From positions 124,001-188,000 of the forward strand of contig JADFDQ010000004.1 of NCBI GenBank assembly GCA_018262705.1: DNA of 64,000 nucleotides, given 5' to 3'. This DNA is from Xanthomonas sp. Lineage in GTDB: Bacteria > Pseudomonadota > Gammaproteobacteria > Xanthomonadales > Xanthomonadaceae. Positions 1 to 10,474 of the stretch are shown here, piece by piece. How positions within the stretch are numbered: position 1 is the first letter of the stretch; each line of letters starts with the position of its first letter. Position numbers and translations under genes: made by a program. The notes under the pieces are model-generated. The model made no database searches. It worked only from the letters and a program-made list of their open reading frames with translations, and was not told the DNA's origin.

Positions 1-1793
<1,793 letters not shown>

Positions 1794-1842
1794 GGTTGGG
1801 TTCTCCCGATCCGATCCGGCGCCGGCGCCGGCAATATCCAGA

Positions 1843-1870
1843 AAATGCGGCCAGATTCCGAAGTTCCAAG
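1843..1870 (-). promoter_or_regulatory. Sigma-32-like heat-shock promoter of clpB
   Basis: On the minus strand CTTGGAA (1864-1870) is followed after 13 bases by CCGCATTT (1843-1850). The sigma-32 consensus is CTTGAAA, 11-16 bases, CCCCATNT. It sits 50 bases upstream of the clpB start, and clpB belongs to the classic heat-shock regulon. Between it and the ribosome-binding site is a GC-rich self-complementary run at about 1818-1832. Confidence 0.7.
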
Positions 1871-1967
1871 TGGCCCAGGCAGCGCTCGTTCATTTCGGAT
1901 GTCCGCTTTTGATCCGCTTGGGCGTCTACCTCTGTACAGTCACGATTGCCCCTGCGCAGGGATCACC

Positions 1968-2972
1968 ATGCACCAACCCCGTGTTGCCGTCGCCATGCTG
2001 CTCTTGCTCGCGGGCTGCACCGCACCGGACACGCCTGCCACCGCGTCCGCGCTACCGACGGCAGCCGCAGCGACACCCGCGGACGCGACGCCTCCGGCCC
2101 TGCCGGAGACGGCCCCCTTCGGTGCCGGCCGCTGCCTGCCATTGGCGCAGTGGCAGGCCGAAGGCCAGCGCAGCTTCGTCGTCAGCAGCGACGGGGGTGC
2201 CCCGGAACAGGTCGAGACCGCCGCCCAACCGTTTACCCTGCGTTTTCGCGTCAGCCTGGGCGGCAAGTCCATCAGCAACCGGCTCGCGCTGCCCGACCTG
2301 GAGCCTGCGTCCATCGTTGTCGATGACAAGGATGTGCAGCAGCAAGCGCAGGTCTGCGATGGCCACGTGTTCATCGCCAACCTCGCCGAAGAGCGCGGTG
2401 GCGTGCTGGTGATCGGCAATCTGAAGGAAGGCGCGCTGGCGATGACCTCGCTGGCTTACGACAGCGGTGACGAAGACACCGCCAAGGTGAGCCTCGAGGA
2501 CGGTGCCGTGGTGGTGACCGACAGCAACGGCAGCGTGCGCCTGCAGGAACCCCCTGCATCGGACTCGGGAATGCCCCCGCATGGTTTGGTCGCAGAGTCG
2601 GTGCAGTGCGAAGACGACGCACCACAGGGCCGTACCTGGCTCAAGCTCGAACTCATGGTGACAGGCGGCGTCCGTGGCCTGGAATACACGTCGGTCATGC
2701 CGGACGGGGCGAGCTGCACGGTGACTGCCGGCCTGCCGGGCGATGCAGCCACCCTCAGTCAAGGCAGGAACGTGACAGACATTCGCTGGATCGACACCGA
2801 GGAGCCCGCCCAAGACTCCCATATGCGCGTCACGCGCGATGGCGATGCCTACACGTTTGCACCCCTGAACTACGACCACCCCCAATTTTGCGGTCAAAGC
2901 GCGCAGCTGGCCGATACCGTCAAACTGCGGCGTGGCACCGCAACTTGCACCGCCGTGGAGTGGCCAAAATGA
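1968..2972 (+). CDS. Putative lipoprotein of unknown function
   Basis: A 334-residue protein I do not recognise. The N-terminus is a lipoprotein signal with lipobox LAGC (Cys17), followed by an Ala/Thr/Pro-rich tether of about 30 residues, so it is probably anchored in the outer or inner membrane facing the periplasm. The rest is soluble, with several Cys residues that could form disulfides. The ATG at 1968 was chosen over an in-frame codon at 1845 because it gives the lipobox and has AGGGA five bases upstream. Its stop overlaps the ATG of the next gene, so the three genes 1968-4302 are probably co-translated. No function can be assigned. Confidence 0.8.
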   Translation: MHQPRVAVAMLLLLAGCTAPDTPATASALPTAAAATPADATPPALPETAPFGAGRCLPLAQWQAEGQRSFVVSSDGGAPEQVETAAQPFTLRFRVSLGGKSISNRLALPDLEPASIVVDDKDVQQQAQVCDGHVFIANLAEERGGVLVIGNLKEGALAMTSLAYDSGDEDTAKVSLEDGAVVVTDSNGSVRLQEPPASDSGMPPHGLVAESVQCEDDAPQGRTWLKLELMVTGGVRGLEYTSVMPDGASCTVTAGLPGDAATLSQGRNVTDIRWIDTEEPAQDSHMRVTRDGDAYTFAPLNYDHPQFCGQSAQLADTVKLRRGTATCTAVEWPK

Positions 2973-3370
2973 ATCGCCTGGTCTCTGTCGCCATCCTGCT
3001 TCCCATCCTGCTGGCGTCCAGCGCGGTCGTCGGAGCCAAGGATCCGCCGCAATCCACCCCTGCCGGTCAGTATTCCAGCATCGTGCGCACCGCCTCCGAG
3101 GACGACGTCGGCATGAAGATTCTGGTTGGCTATTCCTCGCGCGGCTGGTACGCCATCCTGCAGTGCGCCGGCGGCAATATCGACCGCCCGGTGGTCGTGA
3201 CGGCCCAGGTGGACGAAAGCAAGCGCACGCTCCGGTTGGCGCGCCACGACGATCCCGACAACGAATGTCCGCAGGAAGCCTTCGTCGGTCGCTACGATGC
3301 AAATGAAATGAAGGTGACCTACCCGAGCGGGTACGATCCCGGAACCCTGAAACGCGGGAGGAGCCCGTGA
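2969..3370 (+). CDS. Small exported protein of unknown function
   Basis: A 133-residue protein with a clear Sec signal peptide (MNRLVS, then a hydrophobic run, with cleavage expected near residue 23, after VVGA) and a mature domain of about 110 residues. Two mature Cys residues (in ILQCAGG and NECPQ) could pair. The start overlaps the upstream stop as ATGA. The stop shares its last base with the ATG of the following gene, so this is the middle member of a translationally coupled trio of exported proteins. No family is recognised; the translated sequence looks coding and GC-rich at third positions. Confidence 0.75.
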   Translation: MNRLVSVAILLPILLASSAVVGAKDPPQSTPAGQYSSIVRTASEDDVGMKILVGYSSRGWYAILQCAGGNIDRPVVVTAQVDESKRTLRLARHDDPDNECPQEAFVGRYDANEMKVTYPSGYDPGTLKRGRSP

Positions 3371-4302
3371 TGAAGCCCTTGCCCATCCACCTGCCGGTGC
3401 TGGCCGGTACGCTGCTCGCGCTCGCCACGCCGGCCCTGCCGGCATTGGCGCACGATTCCGCACCGGAACTGCCAACCGCCGTTCCCGATGCCATCGTTCG
3501 CCAGATCGGCCTGTCCAACGCCAGCTGCAATCCCGGCAAGGCCGCGTTCTCCGACGACGGCAAACGGCTGGCGCTGAACGTGGACTGCGGCGAAAGCCGC
3601 GCCGGTCGCCGTGTCTGGATCATCGACCTGACCACCCACACCGTCACGCCGGCCACGCCACCGCTGGGCGGCAGCGATCCCAACGGCGAGACCATCGTCG
3701 AGGACGGCACCGAAATGCAGTGGTCCGGCGAGACCCTGTTCGTCTCGACGTCGATGGAAACCCGCGCTGCCCGCAAGGGGGACCCGACCTACTGGGACGC
3801 ACGCTATTTCAGCGTCAAACCCGGACAGGCGCCGCAGGCGCTCCGCCCGCGGCAACTGCCGGCCGCCGTCACTGCAAAGTTCGAACACCCCTACGGTCGC
3901 TTCTCCGTCGAAGAGGTGCTCCCCGACACCGACAATGACGTGGTGACCGACGGGGTATTCCGGATCGGCAAGCACCTGGTCTGGATATCCAACGATGCAA
4001 ACGACCGTGTGCTCCTGCGCACCCGCGTCGGCAAGGGCACGATTCGCGATCTCGCCAGCGGCGGCTGGGAGCTGTCCGCGCTGCAATACGACCCGCACCG
4101 GCTGATTTACCCCAGCCGCAACGGAATTCTCGTTTACGACCTCGACGCCGCTCAGCCCACCCGGATCAGCTTCACCCATGCCGACGCCCGGCCGGTCGCC
4201 TGGCTGGCCTCCGGCCGCAAGCTCGCCTACACCAGCACCCGCGGCTGCAACGGCAAGGCGCAGCCCGGCGGCCGCGTGCTTTGCCTCATTACTTTGCCAT
4301 GA
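3370..4302 (+). CDS. Exported protein with TolB-like beta-propeller character, unknown function
   Basis: A 310-residue protein with a Sec signal peptide (cleavage expected after ALA near residue 28). It has repeated blade-like elements such as AAFSDDGKRLAL and VAWLASGRKLAY, the F/W-S-x-D-G-K-x-L-A pattern of TolB/WD40-like propellers, so a periplasmic propeller is a reasonable inference. The ATG at 3370 overlaps the previous stop by one base; a GTG at 3367 is also possible. It is last in the 1968-4302 trio, and 127 bases of apparently empty sequence separate it from the convergent DCC gene. The actual role is unknown. Confidence 0.75.
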   Translation: MKPLPIHLPVLAGTLLALATPALPALAHDSAPELPTAVPDAIVRQIGLSNASCNPGKAAFSDDGKRLALNVDCGESRAGRRVWIIDLTTHTVTPATPPLGGSDPNGETIVEDGTEMQWSGETLFVSTSMETRAARKGDPTYWDARYFSVKPGQAPQALRPRQLPAAVTAKFEHPYGRFSVEEVLPDTDNDVVTDGVFRIGKHLVWISNDANDRVLLRTRVGKGTIRDLASGGWELSALQYDPHRLIYPSRNGILVYDLDAAQPTRISFTHADARPVAWLASGRKLAYTSTRGCNGKAQPGGRVLCLITLP

Positions 4303-4429
4303 CGCGGTGAGTCTGCCGATGCCGAGTCCTGGCGGACTGCGATTTGTCCCGTTCCGAAACCTTGACGCCGACATCCCGCTGGATCGTGAGTCGTTCGAAG
4401 ACTGATGCAAGCCCTAATTGGTTCGGCGA

Positions 4430-4858
4430 CTACAAAAACCGGTGTCGCAGTTCCGGGGCCGGGATGGTGCAGCTTTCGTGGCGGCCGAACCAGCGATAGC
4501 GGTTGCGTGCGAACCAGCGATACGCCCGGTCGCGCAAACCTCGCGGCACGATCCGCATGACGTTGGCCAGCCGCCATACCCCACCCAAGCCCACCAACAC
4601 CCGCCGCGCCGCCTCACTGTCGGAACTGATGCGCGCAGCGCCGGCTTGGTCGTATTCCACCAGCAGAAACGACGCCGGGTCGTCCGGGTTCAGGCCGTTG
4701 TCCAACAACAGGGCGCGGCCGGCGGCCGACTGCAGGGCGGCAAAGTGGTAGCGCTGCGCTTTGTCATTCCGCAGCAGGAACCCGATCGACCCGTTGCAGA
4801 AGGCGCACACGCCATCGAACACGATGACGGCGCGCAGCTTGTCGTCAGCGTCCGCCAT
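4430..4858 (-). CDS. DCC-family (DUF393) thiol-disulfide oxidoreductase-like protein
   Basis: A 142-residue protein of the DCC/DUF393 family, named for the N-terminal D-x-x-C-x-x-C motif, seen here as FDGVCAFCNG at about residues 12-21. The fold is thioredoxin-like and members are predicted thiol-disulfide oxidoreductases; substrates are generally unknown. The C-terminal RAYRWFARNRYRWFG is also typical. The start at 4858 (MADADDKL) was chosen because it overlaps the end of the DUF4166 gene by 14 bases, consistent with coupling; an upstream in-frame ATG would overlap much more. It is last in the rluD-pgeF-DUF4166-DCC run. Confidence 0.85.
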   Translation of the reverse strand: MADADDKLRAVIVFDGVCAFCNGSIGFLLRNDKAQRYHFAALQSAAGRALLLDNGLNPDDPASFLLVEYDQAGAARISSDSEAARRVLVGLGGVWRLANVMRIVPRGLRDRAYRWFARNRYRWFGRHESCTIPAPELRHRFL

Positions 4859-5405
4859 CCGCGTCCTCCAGCTCCAGCCAGCCTTCGTAGAGGATGACCC
4901 GGCCAATCAGCGGCAAGCTGGCTTCGGCCAGAAATTCGTAGCGCCCCTGATGCTCGCGTTCGCGGCAGCGCACGCCGTCGAACAACGCGACCGGCAGCGG
5001 CAACAGGTCGAACAGGCGCACCCCGGCTACCTGCCACCACAGGGCACCATCGCGTGCATGCAGGAAGAAACAGAATTGCAGCGGGCCCAACCGCTCGCAC
5101 AGCAGGCCATTCCGATAGCTGAGGCTGGATGCCATGCGCTGGCCGCCGAAATCGCGACGCCAGATTTCTCCCCCAGCATCGGCAACAACCTCGACCGTCG
5201 TCGGCACGTCGCCCGCATCCTCTGGCAAGCCGGCGATCCGCGCGCACAGCCGGGCCAGTGCGTTACGGCCGCGCTCAATGCTGGCGACGCCCGTATAGCG
5301 CGCCGTGCCGAGTGCGCCGTGCAACCGACGCACGCTTGGTGCCAAACTGTAGAACGCCGCGCCCAGCGCTTGCTGGAACAACGTCGGTTGCTTGCGGTCA
5401 TTCAT
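4845..5405 (-). CDS. DUF4166 domain protein
   Basis: A 186-residue cytoplasmic protein resembling the DUF4166 family, often found beside DCC or saccharopine-dehydrogenase-like genes; function unknown. Visible family-like segments are FQQALG..FYSLAPSVRRLHG near the N-terminus and WWQVAGVRLFDLLPLP in the middle. The start at 5405 forms an ATGA overlap with the pgeF stop, so I prefer it to 5417 (MDRPMN). It also overlaps the DCC gene by 14 bases. The tight packing suggests the two unknown proteins are made together with RluD and PgeF, though a shared task is not evident. Confidence 0.75.
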   Translation of the reverse strand: MNDRKQPTLFQQALGAAFYSLAPSVRRLHGALGTARYTGVASIERGRNALARLCARIAGLPEDAGDVPTTVEVVADAGGEIWRRDFGGQRMASSLSYRNGLLCERLGPLQFCFFLHARDGALWWQVAGVRLFDLLPLPVALFDGVRCREREHQGRYEFLAEASLPLIGRVILYEGWLELEDADGGR

Positions 5406-6136
5406 CGGTCGATCCATGTCAGCGTCGCCATCCGCCCGCTGCGTTCGTCGCGGCGGTGCGAAAAGAATCGCGCCGGCTCGGAAATCGTACACAAATCGCC
5501 GCCGAACACGTCGAACACGCCGGCATCCAGCAAACGCTGACGAGCCAGCACATACAGATCGACCCTCCAGTGTCCGGGCCGGGTCGGCAAAAAGGCCATC
5601 CGAGCGCGCGCATCGCGGGTGCAAAAGGCGTCGAAGACCTCCTCGCCGATTTCATACGCTTGTGCACCTGCCGCCGGGCCGAGCCATGCCTGCAATCGGG
5701 TGGAAGGTGAATCCATCGCCGCCACCGTCGCCTCCAGCACGCCCGCGCACAAGCCGCGCCAACCGGCGTGGGCGATCGCAAGCTCGCCGCCATCGCGGGC
5801 CGCAAACACCACCGGCAAGCAGTCGGCGGTGAGAATGGCAAGCACGGTGCCCGGAGCCGAAGTGACGGCGGCATCGGCTTCGGGTTCACCAGCGGATGGT
5901 TCGACGGCAACAGCGGTTCCATGCACCTGCTTCAGCCAGCGCGGCGAAGAAGGCAATGCCAGCGCAGCTTCCAGTAGCCTGCGGTTCGCCGCCACTGCAT
6001 CGGCCGCATCGCCGCAGTGCTCGCCGAGGTTGAAGCCGTCGAACGGTGGCTGCGACACGCCCAGCCCATGCCGCAGCGTGGCCAGTGCGCGCACGCCGGG
6101 CGGCGCAGGCCAGTTGGCTTCAAGAAAAGCCGTCAC
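5402..6136 (-). CDS. pgeF: PgeF/YfiH laccase-domain protein (peptidoglycan editing factor, purine nucleoside phosphorylase family)
   Basis: A 244-residue protein of the YfiH/DUF152 family, a metal-binding laccase-like fold reported to act on purine nucleosides and to remove misincorporated L-Ser from peptidoglycan precursors. Hallmarks are KQVHG near residue 69, TADCLPV near 104, [10 protein letters not shown] near 122, and a C-terminal [14 protein letters not shown]. The metal-ligand His and Cys residues are all present. The length is normal. The ATG overlaps the rluD stop (ATGA), which matches the common rluD-pgeF gene order in gammaproteobacteria. Confidence 0.93.
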   Translation of the reverse strand: MTAFLEANWPAPPGVRALATLRHGLGVSQPPFDGFNLGEHCGDAADAVAANRRLLEAALALPSSPRWLKQVHGTAVAVEPSAGEPEADAAVTSAPGTVLAILTADCLPVVFAARDGGELAIAHAGWRGLCAGVLEATVAAMDSPSTRLQAWLGPAAGAQAYEIGEEVFDAFCTRDARARMAFLPTRPGHWRVDLYVLARQRLLDAGVFDVFGGDLCTISEPARFFSHRRDERSGRMATLTWIDR

Positions 6137-7113
6137 CGCCGTCCCCGTTCCGACTCCACATGTCGCGCCGCGTCTTCACGCAGCGCCGCCAGCAGCGTTT
6201 GCAGATCCTCCGGCAGCGGCGCTTCGCAACGTACGAGCTGACCGCTGACGGGGTGCGTGAACTCCAGCACCTGCGCGTGCAAGGCCTGCCGCCGGAAGCC
6301 GCGCAACACCGCAATCAGTTCCTCGCTGGCGCCTTTGGGCAAACGCAGCGAACCGCCGTAGAGCGGATCGCCGAGGATGGGGTGTTTCAAATGCGCCAGA
6401 TGCACGCGAATCTGGTGGGTGCGGCCGGTTTCCAGTCGGCATTCCAGCGCCGTGTGCGCCCGAAAGCGCTCGCGCAGGCGGTAGTGGGTGACCGCCTGCT
6501 TGCCATCCTCGCGCACCGTCATCTTCAGGCGATCGCGCGGATGGCGTTCGATCGCCGCATTGACGGTGCCACCCGACACCAGCGCCCCGACCACGACAGC
6601 CAGATATTGCCGGTGCACGTCGCGCGCCGACAGCTGTGCGACCAGTGCGGTGTGCGCTGGCAGGGTGCGCGCCACCACCATCACTCCGCTGGTGTCCTTG
6701 TCCAGACGATGCACGATTCCGGCGCGCGGCAGCTTGTCCAGATCCGGATCGCGGTGCAGCAGCGCGTTCAGCAGCGTGCCCGTGGGATTGCCCGCACCGG
6801 GGTGCACCACCAGTCCGGCCGGCTTGTCCAGCACGAACAAATGTTCGTCTTGGTACAGGATCGCCAGCGGAATGTCCTCAGCCACGGCGTGGATCTGGAC
6901 GTTTTCGACCACATTCAGCGTCAGCGTTTCCCCGCCGCGCACCGGATCGCGCGGTCGCGCAGTGGCGCCGTCCAGCAGGACGTCGCCGGATTTAACCCAG
7001 CCGGACAGGCGCGAGCGCGAATACTCCGGGAACAGTTCCGCCAATACCTGATCCAGCCGGCGGCCGGCGGCGGAATCGGGAACGACGACGGTGCGGCGGT
7101 CGGTCGGGGTCAT
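6133..7113 (-). CDS. rluD: 23S rRNA pseudouridine(1911/1915/1917) synthase RluD
   Basis: A 326-residue enzyme that isomerises uridines in helix 69 of 23S rRNA. It has an N-terminal S4 RNA-binding domain (residues about 16-75, [19 protein letters not shown]) followed by the RluA-type catalytic domain with HRLDKDTSG (catalytic Asp about 138), [10 protein letters not shown] and [11 protein letters not shown]. The length and order are typical of RluD. It is divergent from bamD, an arrangement conserved in many gammaproteobacteria, and starts the coupled leftward cluster ending at 4430. Confidence 0.95.
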   Translation of the reverse strand: MTPTDRRTVVVPDSAAGRRLDQVLAELFPEYSRSRLSGWVKSGDVLLDGATARPRDPVRGGETLTLNVVENVQIHAVAEDIPLAILYQDEHLFVLDKPAGLVVHPGAGNPTGTLLNALLHRDPDLDKLPRAGIVHRLDKDTSGVMVVARTLPAHTALVAQLSARDVHRQYLAVVVGALVSGGTVNAAIERHPRDRLKMTVREDGKQAVTHYRLRERFRAHTALECRLETGRTHQIRVHLAHLKHPILGDPLYGGSLRLPKGASEELIAVLRGFRRQALHAQVLEFTHPVSGQLVRCEAPLPEDLQTLLAALREDAARHVESERGRR

Positions 7114-7165
7114 GGAAAATCGGATCCTGCCAAGGCGGCATTCAGCCCTGAACTGGGCCTCGTGC

Positions 7166-7174
7166 TGGTATTAT
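7166..7174 (+). promoter_or_regulatory. Extended -10 element upstream of bamD
   Basis: TGG followed by TATTAT forms an extended -10 element 30 bases before the bamD start. No good -35 hexamer lies at the usual distance, as is common for extended -10 promoters. Assignment rests on motif and position only. Confidence 0.4.
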
Positions 7175-7203
7175 CCTGCGTTCATGTCCCCGGCGCCTGT
7201 TCG

Positions 7204-8052
7204 ATGCCCAAGATTCCCCGTTCCGCCCTGTTGCGCCCTGCCCTCGTGCTTGCGCTGGTCGTTCTTGTTACCGGATGCTCCGGGATCAAGCGCATGTTCA
7301 AGGACGAGAACAAGAACGAAGGCGTTCCGGTCGGGCAGCTGTACGACCGCGCCCACGAGTCCATGACCAAGGGCCAATGGTCCCAGGCGAACGAAACCTT
7401 CACCCGCCTGATCGCCCAGTACCCCTACGGCCCGTTCACCGAGCAGGCCCTGATGGAACAGGCGTACGCCGAGTACAAGTCCGGCAAGCATGAGGACGCC
7501 GTCTCCACCATCGACCGCTTCATCCGCACCTACCCGACCCACCGCAGCATCGCCTACATGTACTACCTGCGCGGTCTGTCGAACATGGCGCGCAACACCG
7601 TGTTTCTCGCGCGTGCGTTCAACCTCGACACCAGCACCCGCGATCTCGACGCCCCGATGCAGGCGTATGCGGACTTTAATACCGTCGCAACGCGCTACCC
7701 GAACAGCCGCTATGCCGGCGATGCGCGCCAGCGCATGGTGTATCTGCGCAATGCGTTCGCGCGTTTCGAACTCAACATCGGCAAGTACTATCTGCGCCGC
7801 GGCGCCTGGGTGTCGGCAGTCGACCGCGCCACCTACCTGCTGGAAACCTACCCGCAAAGCGAATACCAGAACGATGCCGTCGCGCTGCTCGGCGCGGCCT
7901 ACACTAAACTCGGCAACACTACCCTGGCTGCCGATGCGCGGCGCGTGCTGCAGCAGAACGATCCGCAGCACCCGTGGCTGACCGACAGCGAGTGGCCGCA
8001 CGCACCCAGCGCCTTCCGGCGTCTGAATCCTCTCAACTCCGATTCGCGTTGA
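7204..8052 (+). CDS. bamD: Outer membrane protein assembly factor BamD
   Basis: A 282-residue outer-membrane lipoprotein, the essential TPR component of the BAM complex that inserts beta-barrel proteins. The signal peptide ends in lipobox VTGC (Cys25). TPR-like segments follow: YDRAHESMTKGQWSQANETF, QALMEQAYAEYKSGKHEDAV, MYYLRGLSNMAR with the long loop typical of BamD, GDARQRMVYLRNAFARFE, and a C-terminal repeat. The start at 7204 is chosen because it gives the lipobox; codons farther upstream lie in sequence antisense to rluD. The ribosome-binding site is weak (GGCG). A long palindrome follows the stop. Confidence 0.95.
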   Translation: MPKIPRSALLRPALVLALVVLVTGCSGIKRMFKDENKNEGVPVGQLYDRAHESMTKGQWSQANETFTRLIAQYPYGPFTEQALMEQAYAEYKSGKHEDAVSTIDRFIRTYPTHRSIAYMYYLRGLSNMARNTVFLARAFNLDTSTRDLDAPMQAYADFNTVATRYPNSRYAGDARQRMVYLRNAFARFELNIGKYYLRRGAWVSAVDRATYLLETYPQSEYQNDAVALLGAAYTKLGNTTLAADARRVLQQNDPQHPWLTDSEWPHAPSAFRRLNPLNSDSR

Positions 8053-8058
8053 GCAGGG

Positions 8059-8106
8059 AAGGGGGTCAGGTTCGCTTTCGCAAGCGAAAATGAACCTGAC
8101 CCCCTT
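8059..8106. repeat. Long palindrome (REP-like / possible bidirectional terminator) between bamD and nadE
   Basis: AAGGGGGTCAGGTTC (8059-8073) pairs perfectly with 8092-8106 (15 bp). Inside is a second stem, TTTCGC/GCGAAA at 8076-8081 and 8084-8089. The outer arm GGGGTCAGGTTC resembles REP-type intergenic palindromes I recall from Lysobacterales genomes. It lies between convergent bamD and nadE, so it could also end both transcripts. Confidence 0.65.
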
Positions 8107-8131
8107 TCTCTTGGACCCCCTTGCTCTTGCC

Positions 8132-9760
8132 CTAATAGCCGCTGCTGATCGGATAGCGTCGCTCGCGTCCGAACGCGCGCCGGCTGACCTTCGGTCCGGG
8201 CGCGGCCTGATGCCGCTTCCACTCGCCGACTTTCACCTTGCGCAGCACCTGCGCGACGATTTCTCGATCGAAGCCGGCCGCGACGATTTCCGCCGCCGAC
8301 TGCTCGTGGTCGATATGGCGCTGCAGGATGCCGTCGAGCACGTCATAGGGCGGCAATGAGTCCTGATCCAGCTGGTTCTCGCGCAGTTCCGCCGACGGCG
8401 CGCGCGCGATCACCGCGTCGGGAATGACGCGATCGCCGACCGTGTTGCGCCAGCGCGCCAGCTCGTAGACTTCGGTCTTGTAGAGGTCCTTGATCGGCGC
8501 ATAGCCGCCGCACATGTCGCCGTAGATGGTCGCGTAACCCACCGCGTACTCGCTCTTGTTGCCGGTGGTCAGCAGCAATCCGCCAAACTTGTTGGCCAGC
8601 GCCATCAGCAAGCCGCCGCGGGTGCGCGACTGCAGATTTTCCTCGGTGACATCCGCACACGCACCGATGAAGGTTTCGGCCAATGCGTCGAGATAGCCCT
8701 GGAACGGTTTTTCGATGGCCACGGTCAGCAGCCGGATCCCCATTGCCTCGCACTGCTCCCGCGCCAGATCGTTCGACAAATCGGCGGTGTAGCGCGAGGG
8801 CATCCGCACCGCGGTCACATTGTCCGCGCCCAGCGCGTCGGCGGCGATCGCCAGCACCACTGCCGAATCGATCCCGCCCGACAGCCCCACCCAGACCTTG
8901 TCGAATCCGTTCTTCCGGCAGTAGTCGCGGGTGCCGCGCACGACCGCCCGCCACGCCAGCGCGTCGCGGCTTTCATCGCCGTCCACGGTCCACAGGATCG
9001 GCGTCAATTTTTTTGATTCCGCATCGAAATCGACCACCAGCCACTGCTCGTCGAAGGCCACGGCAGCCGGATGGACGGTGCCGTCGCCGTCGGCCACCAC
9101 CGAAGCGCCGTCGAACACCAGCGCATCCTGGCCTCCGACAAGATTGAGATAGGCGATGGCCGCGCCGGATTCACGCGCACGCTGGGCCAGCACCGCATCG
9201 CGCTGGGCGTGCTTGTCGCGCTCGAACGGCGAGGCGTTGGGCACCAGCACGAGGCGCGCACCCGCGGCCACCGTGCTGGCGACCGGCTCCGGAAACCACA
9301 GGTCTTCGCACACGATCACGCCGACAGTCACACCGTTCACTTCGAACACACAGTCCTCGCGATCCGGATCGACCTCGAACCAGCGGCGCTCGTCGAACAC
9401 GGCGTAGTTGGGCAACTCGCGCTTGCGATACGTCGACTCGATGCCGCCGTCGCGCAGCACGCCGGCGGCGTTGTAGACCACGCTGCCAGCGGCCTGCGGC
9501 CAGCCGACCACGGCGACGATGCCGGTCGCGCGTCTGGCCACGTCCTGCAGCGCCCGCTCGCAGTCGTGCAGGAAGGCCGGGCGATACAGCAGGTCTTCCG
9601 GCGGATAGCCGGACAGCGCCAGTTCCGGAAACAACACGACATCGGCGCCGTATTCGTCGCGCGCCGCTTCGATCAGCGCAATGATCCGATCGCGATTGCC
9701 GGCCACGTCGCCCACGGGAAAATCGAATTGCGCCATCGCCACGCGCAGCGTCCCATCCAT
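8132..9760 (-). CDS. nadE: Glutamine-dependent NAD+ synthetase
   Basis: A 542-residue two-domain enzyme making NAD+ from deamido-NAD+, ATP and glutamine. The N-terminal nitrilase-type glutaminase domain shows its Glu (FPELALSGYPPEDLL), Lys (YRKRELPNY) and nucleophilic Cys (VIVCEDLW). The C-terminal synthetase has the PP-loop GLSGGIDSAV, then TTGNKSEYAVGYATIYGDM and a C-terminal KVKVGEWKRHQAAPGPK. The start at 9760 (MDGTLRVAMAQ) matches the family N-terminus; 9772 is an alternative, and a much longer in-frame extension would run into ppa. It is divergent from ppa. Confidence 0.95.
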   Translation of the reverse strand: MDGTLRVAMAQFDFPVGDVAGNRDRIIALIEAARDEYGADVVLFPELALSGYPPEDLLYRPAFLHDCERALQDVARRATGIVAVVGWPQAAGSVVYNAAGVLRDGGIESTYRKRELPNYAVFDERRWFEVDPDREDCVFEVNGVTVGVIVCEDLWFPEPVASTVAAGARLVLVPNASPFERDKHAQRDAVLAQRARESGAAIAYLNLVGGQDALVFDGASVVADGDGTVHPAAVAFDEQWLVVDFDAESKKLTPILWTVDGDESRDALAWRAVVRGTRDYCRKNGFDKVWVGLSGGIDSAVVLAIAADALGADNVTAVRMPSRYTADLSNDLAREQCEAMGIRLLTVAIEKPFQGYLDALAETFIGACADVTEENLQSRTRGGLLMALANKFGGLLLTTGNKSEYAVGYATIYGDMCGGYAPIKDLYKTEVYELARWRNTVGDRVIPDAVIARAPSAELRENQLDQDSLPPYDVLDGILQRHIDHEQSAAEIVAAGFDREIVAQVLRKVKVGEWKRHQAAPGPKVSRRAFGRERRYPISSGY

Positions 9761-9907
9761 CGTCGGCACCATCGTTTGATCTGCAAAGGCGCATTGTCCC
9801 CGCGAATCGCGCTTCTGGCCATCGGCCGGTCGATTGCCGCGTATCATCCGGTAAAATCGCGCTCCCGCGGCCATTGCCAGTGCCGCACCACCACGGAGCA
9901 CCCGCCC

Positions 9908-10456
9908 ATGGGTCTGGATCACGTCCCCAGCGGCAACAACCCGCCGGAAGAAATCAACGTCGTCATCGAAATCCCGAAGGACGCCGACCCGGTCAAATAC
10001 GAGGTCGACAAGGAGTCGGGCGCGATCTTCGTGGATCGCATCCTGTCCACGCCGATGCGCTATCCCTGCAACTACGGCTACGTTCCGCACACCCTGTGCG
10101 GCGACGGCGACCCGGTGGACGTGCTGGTGGTGCTGCCTCTGCCGCTGATTCCCGGCTCGGTGATCCGCTGCCGGCCGGTCGGCGTGTTGAACATGAGCGA
10201 CGAAGCCGGCGGCGACGAAAAACTGCTTGCCGTGCCGATTTCAAAGGTGTTCAACGGCTACGCCCACATCGACGACATCGCCCAGGTCAGCCCGCACTGG
10301 CTGCAGCGCATCGGCCATTTCTTCGAACACTACAAGGATCTCGAAGAAGGCAAATGGGTCAAGCTCGACGGCTGGGGCAACGCGTCCGAGGCGCGCCGCA
10401 TCGTCATTGAATCGATGCAGCGCTATCAGGCCAGCGACAGCAAACCACGGTTCTGA
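9908..10456 (+). CDS. ppa: Inorganic pyrophosphatase
   Basis: A 182-residue soluble family I pyrophosphatase that hydrolyses PPi to phosphate, pulling biosynthetic reactions forward. It opens with NNPPEEINVVIEIPK and carries the signature DGDPVDVLV (about residues 66-74) supplying Mg2+-binding aspartates, plus YNYGYVPHT-like text (seen as CNYGYVPHT) and the C-terminal EEGKWVKLDGW. The start at 9908 gives the usual length; the long upstream reading frame is antisense to nadE. The two genes diverge from a 147-base spacer. Confidence 0.96.
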   Translation: MGLDHVPSGNNPPEEINVVIEIPKDADPVKYEVDKESGAIFVDRILSTPMRYPCNYGYVPHTLCGDGDPVDVLVVLPLPLIPGSVIRCRPVGVLNMSDEAGGDEKLLAVPISKVFNGYAHIDDIAQVSPHWLQRIGHFFEHYKDLEEGKWVKLDGWGNASEARRIVIESMQRYQASDSKPRF

Positions 10457-10474
10457 CCCCTGCGGAAGGCGTGC

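Noticed and set aside
2052-3776. A 574-codon minus-strand frame opposite the three unknown exported genes
   Set aside because: The plus-strand genes have signal peptides, overlapping stops and starts and ribosome-binding sites. The opposite frame is Arg/Gly-rich with no ordered domain.
9834-9857. TTGCCG and TAAAAT as a promoter for ppa
   Set aside because: The hexamers are only 12 bases apart, too close for sigma-70.
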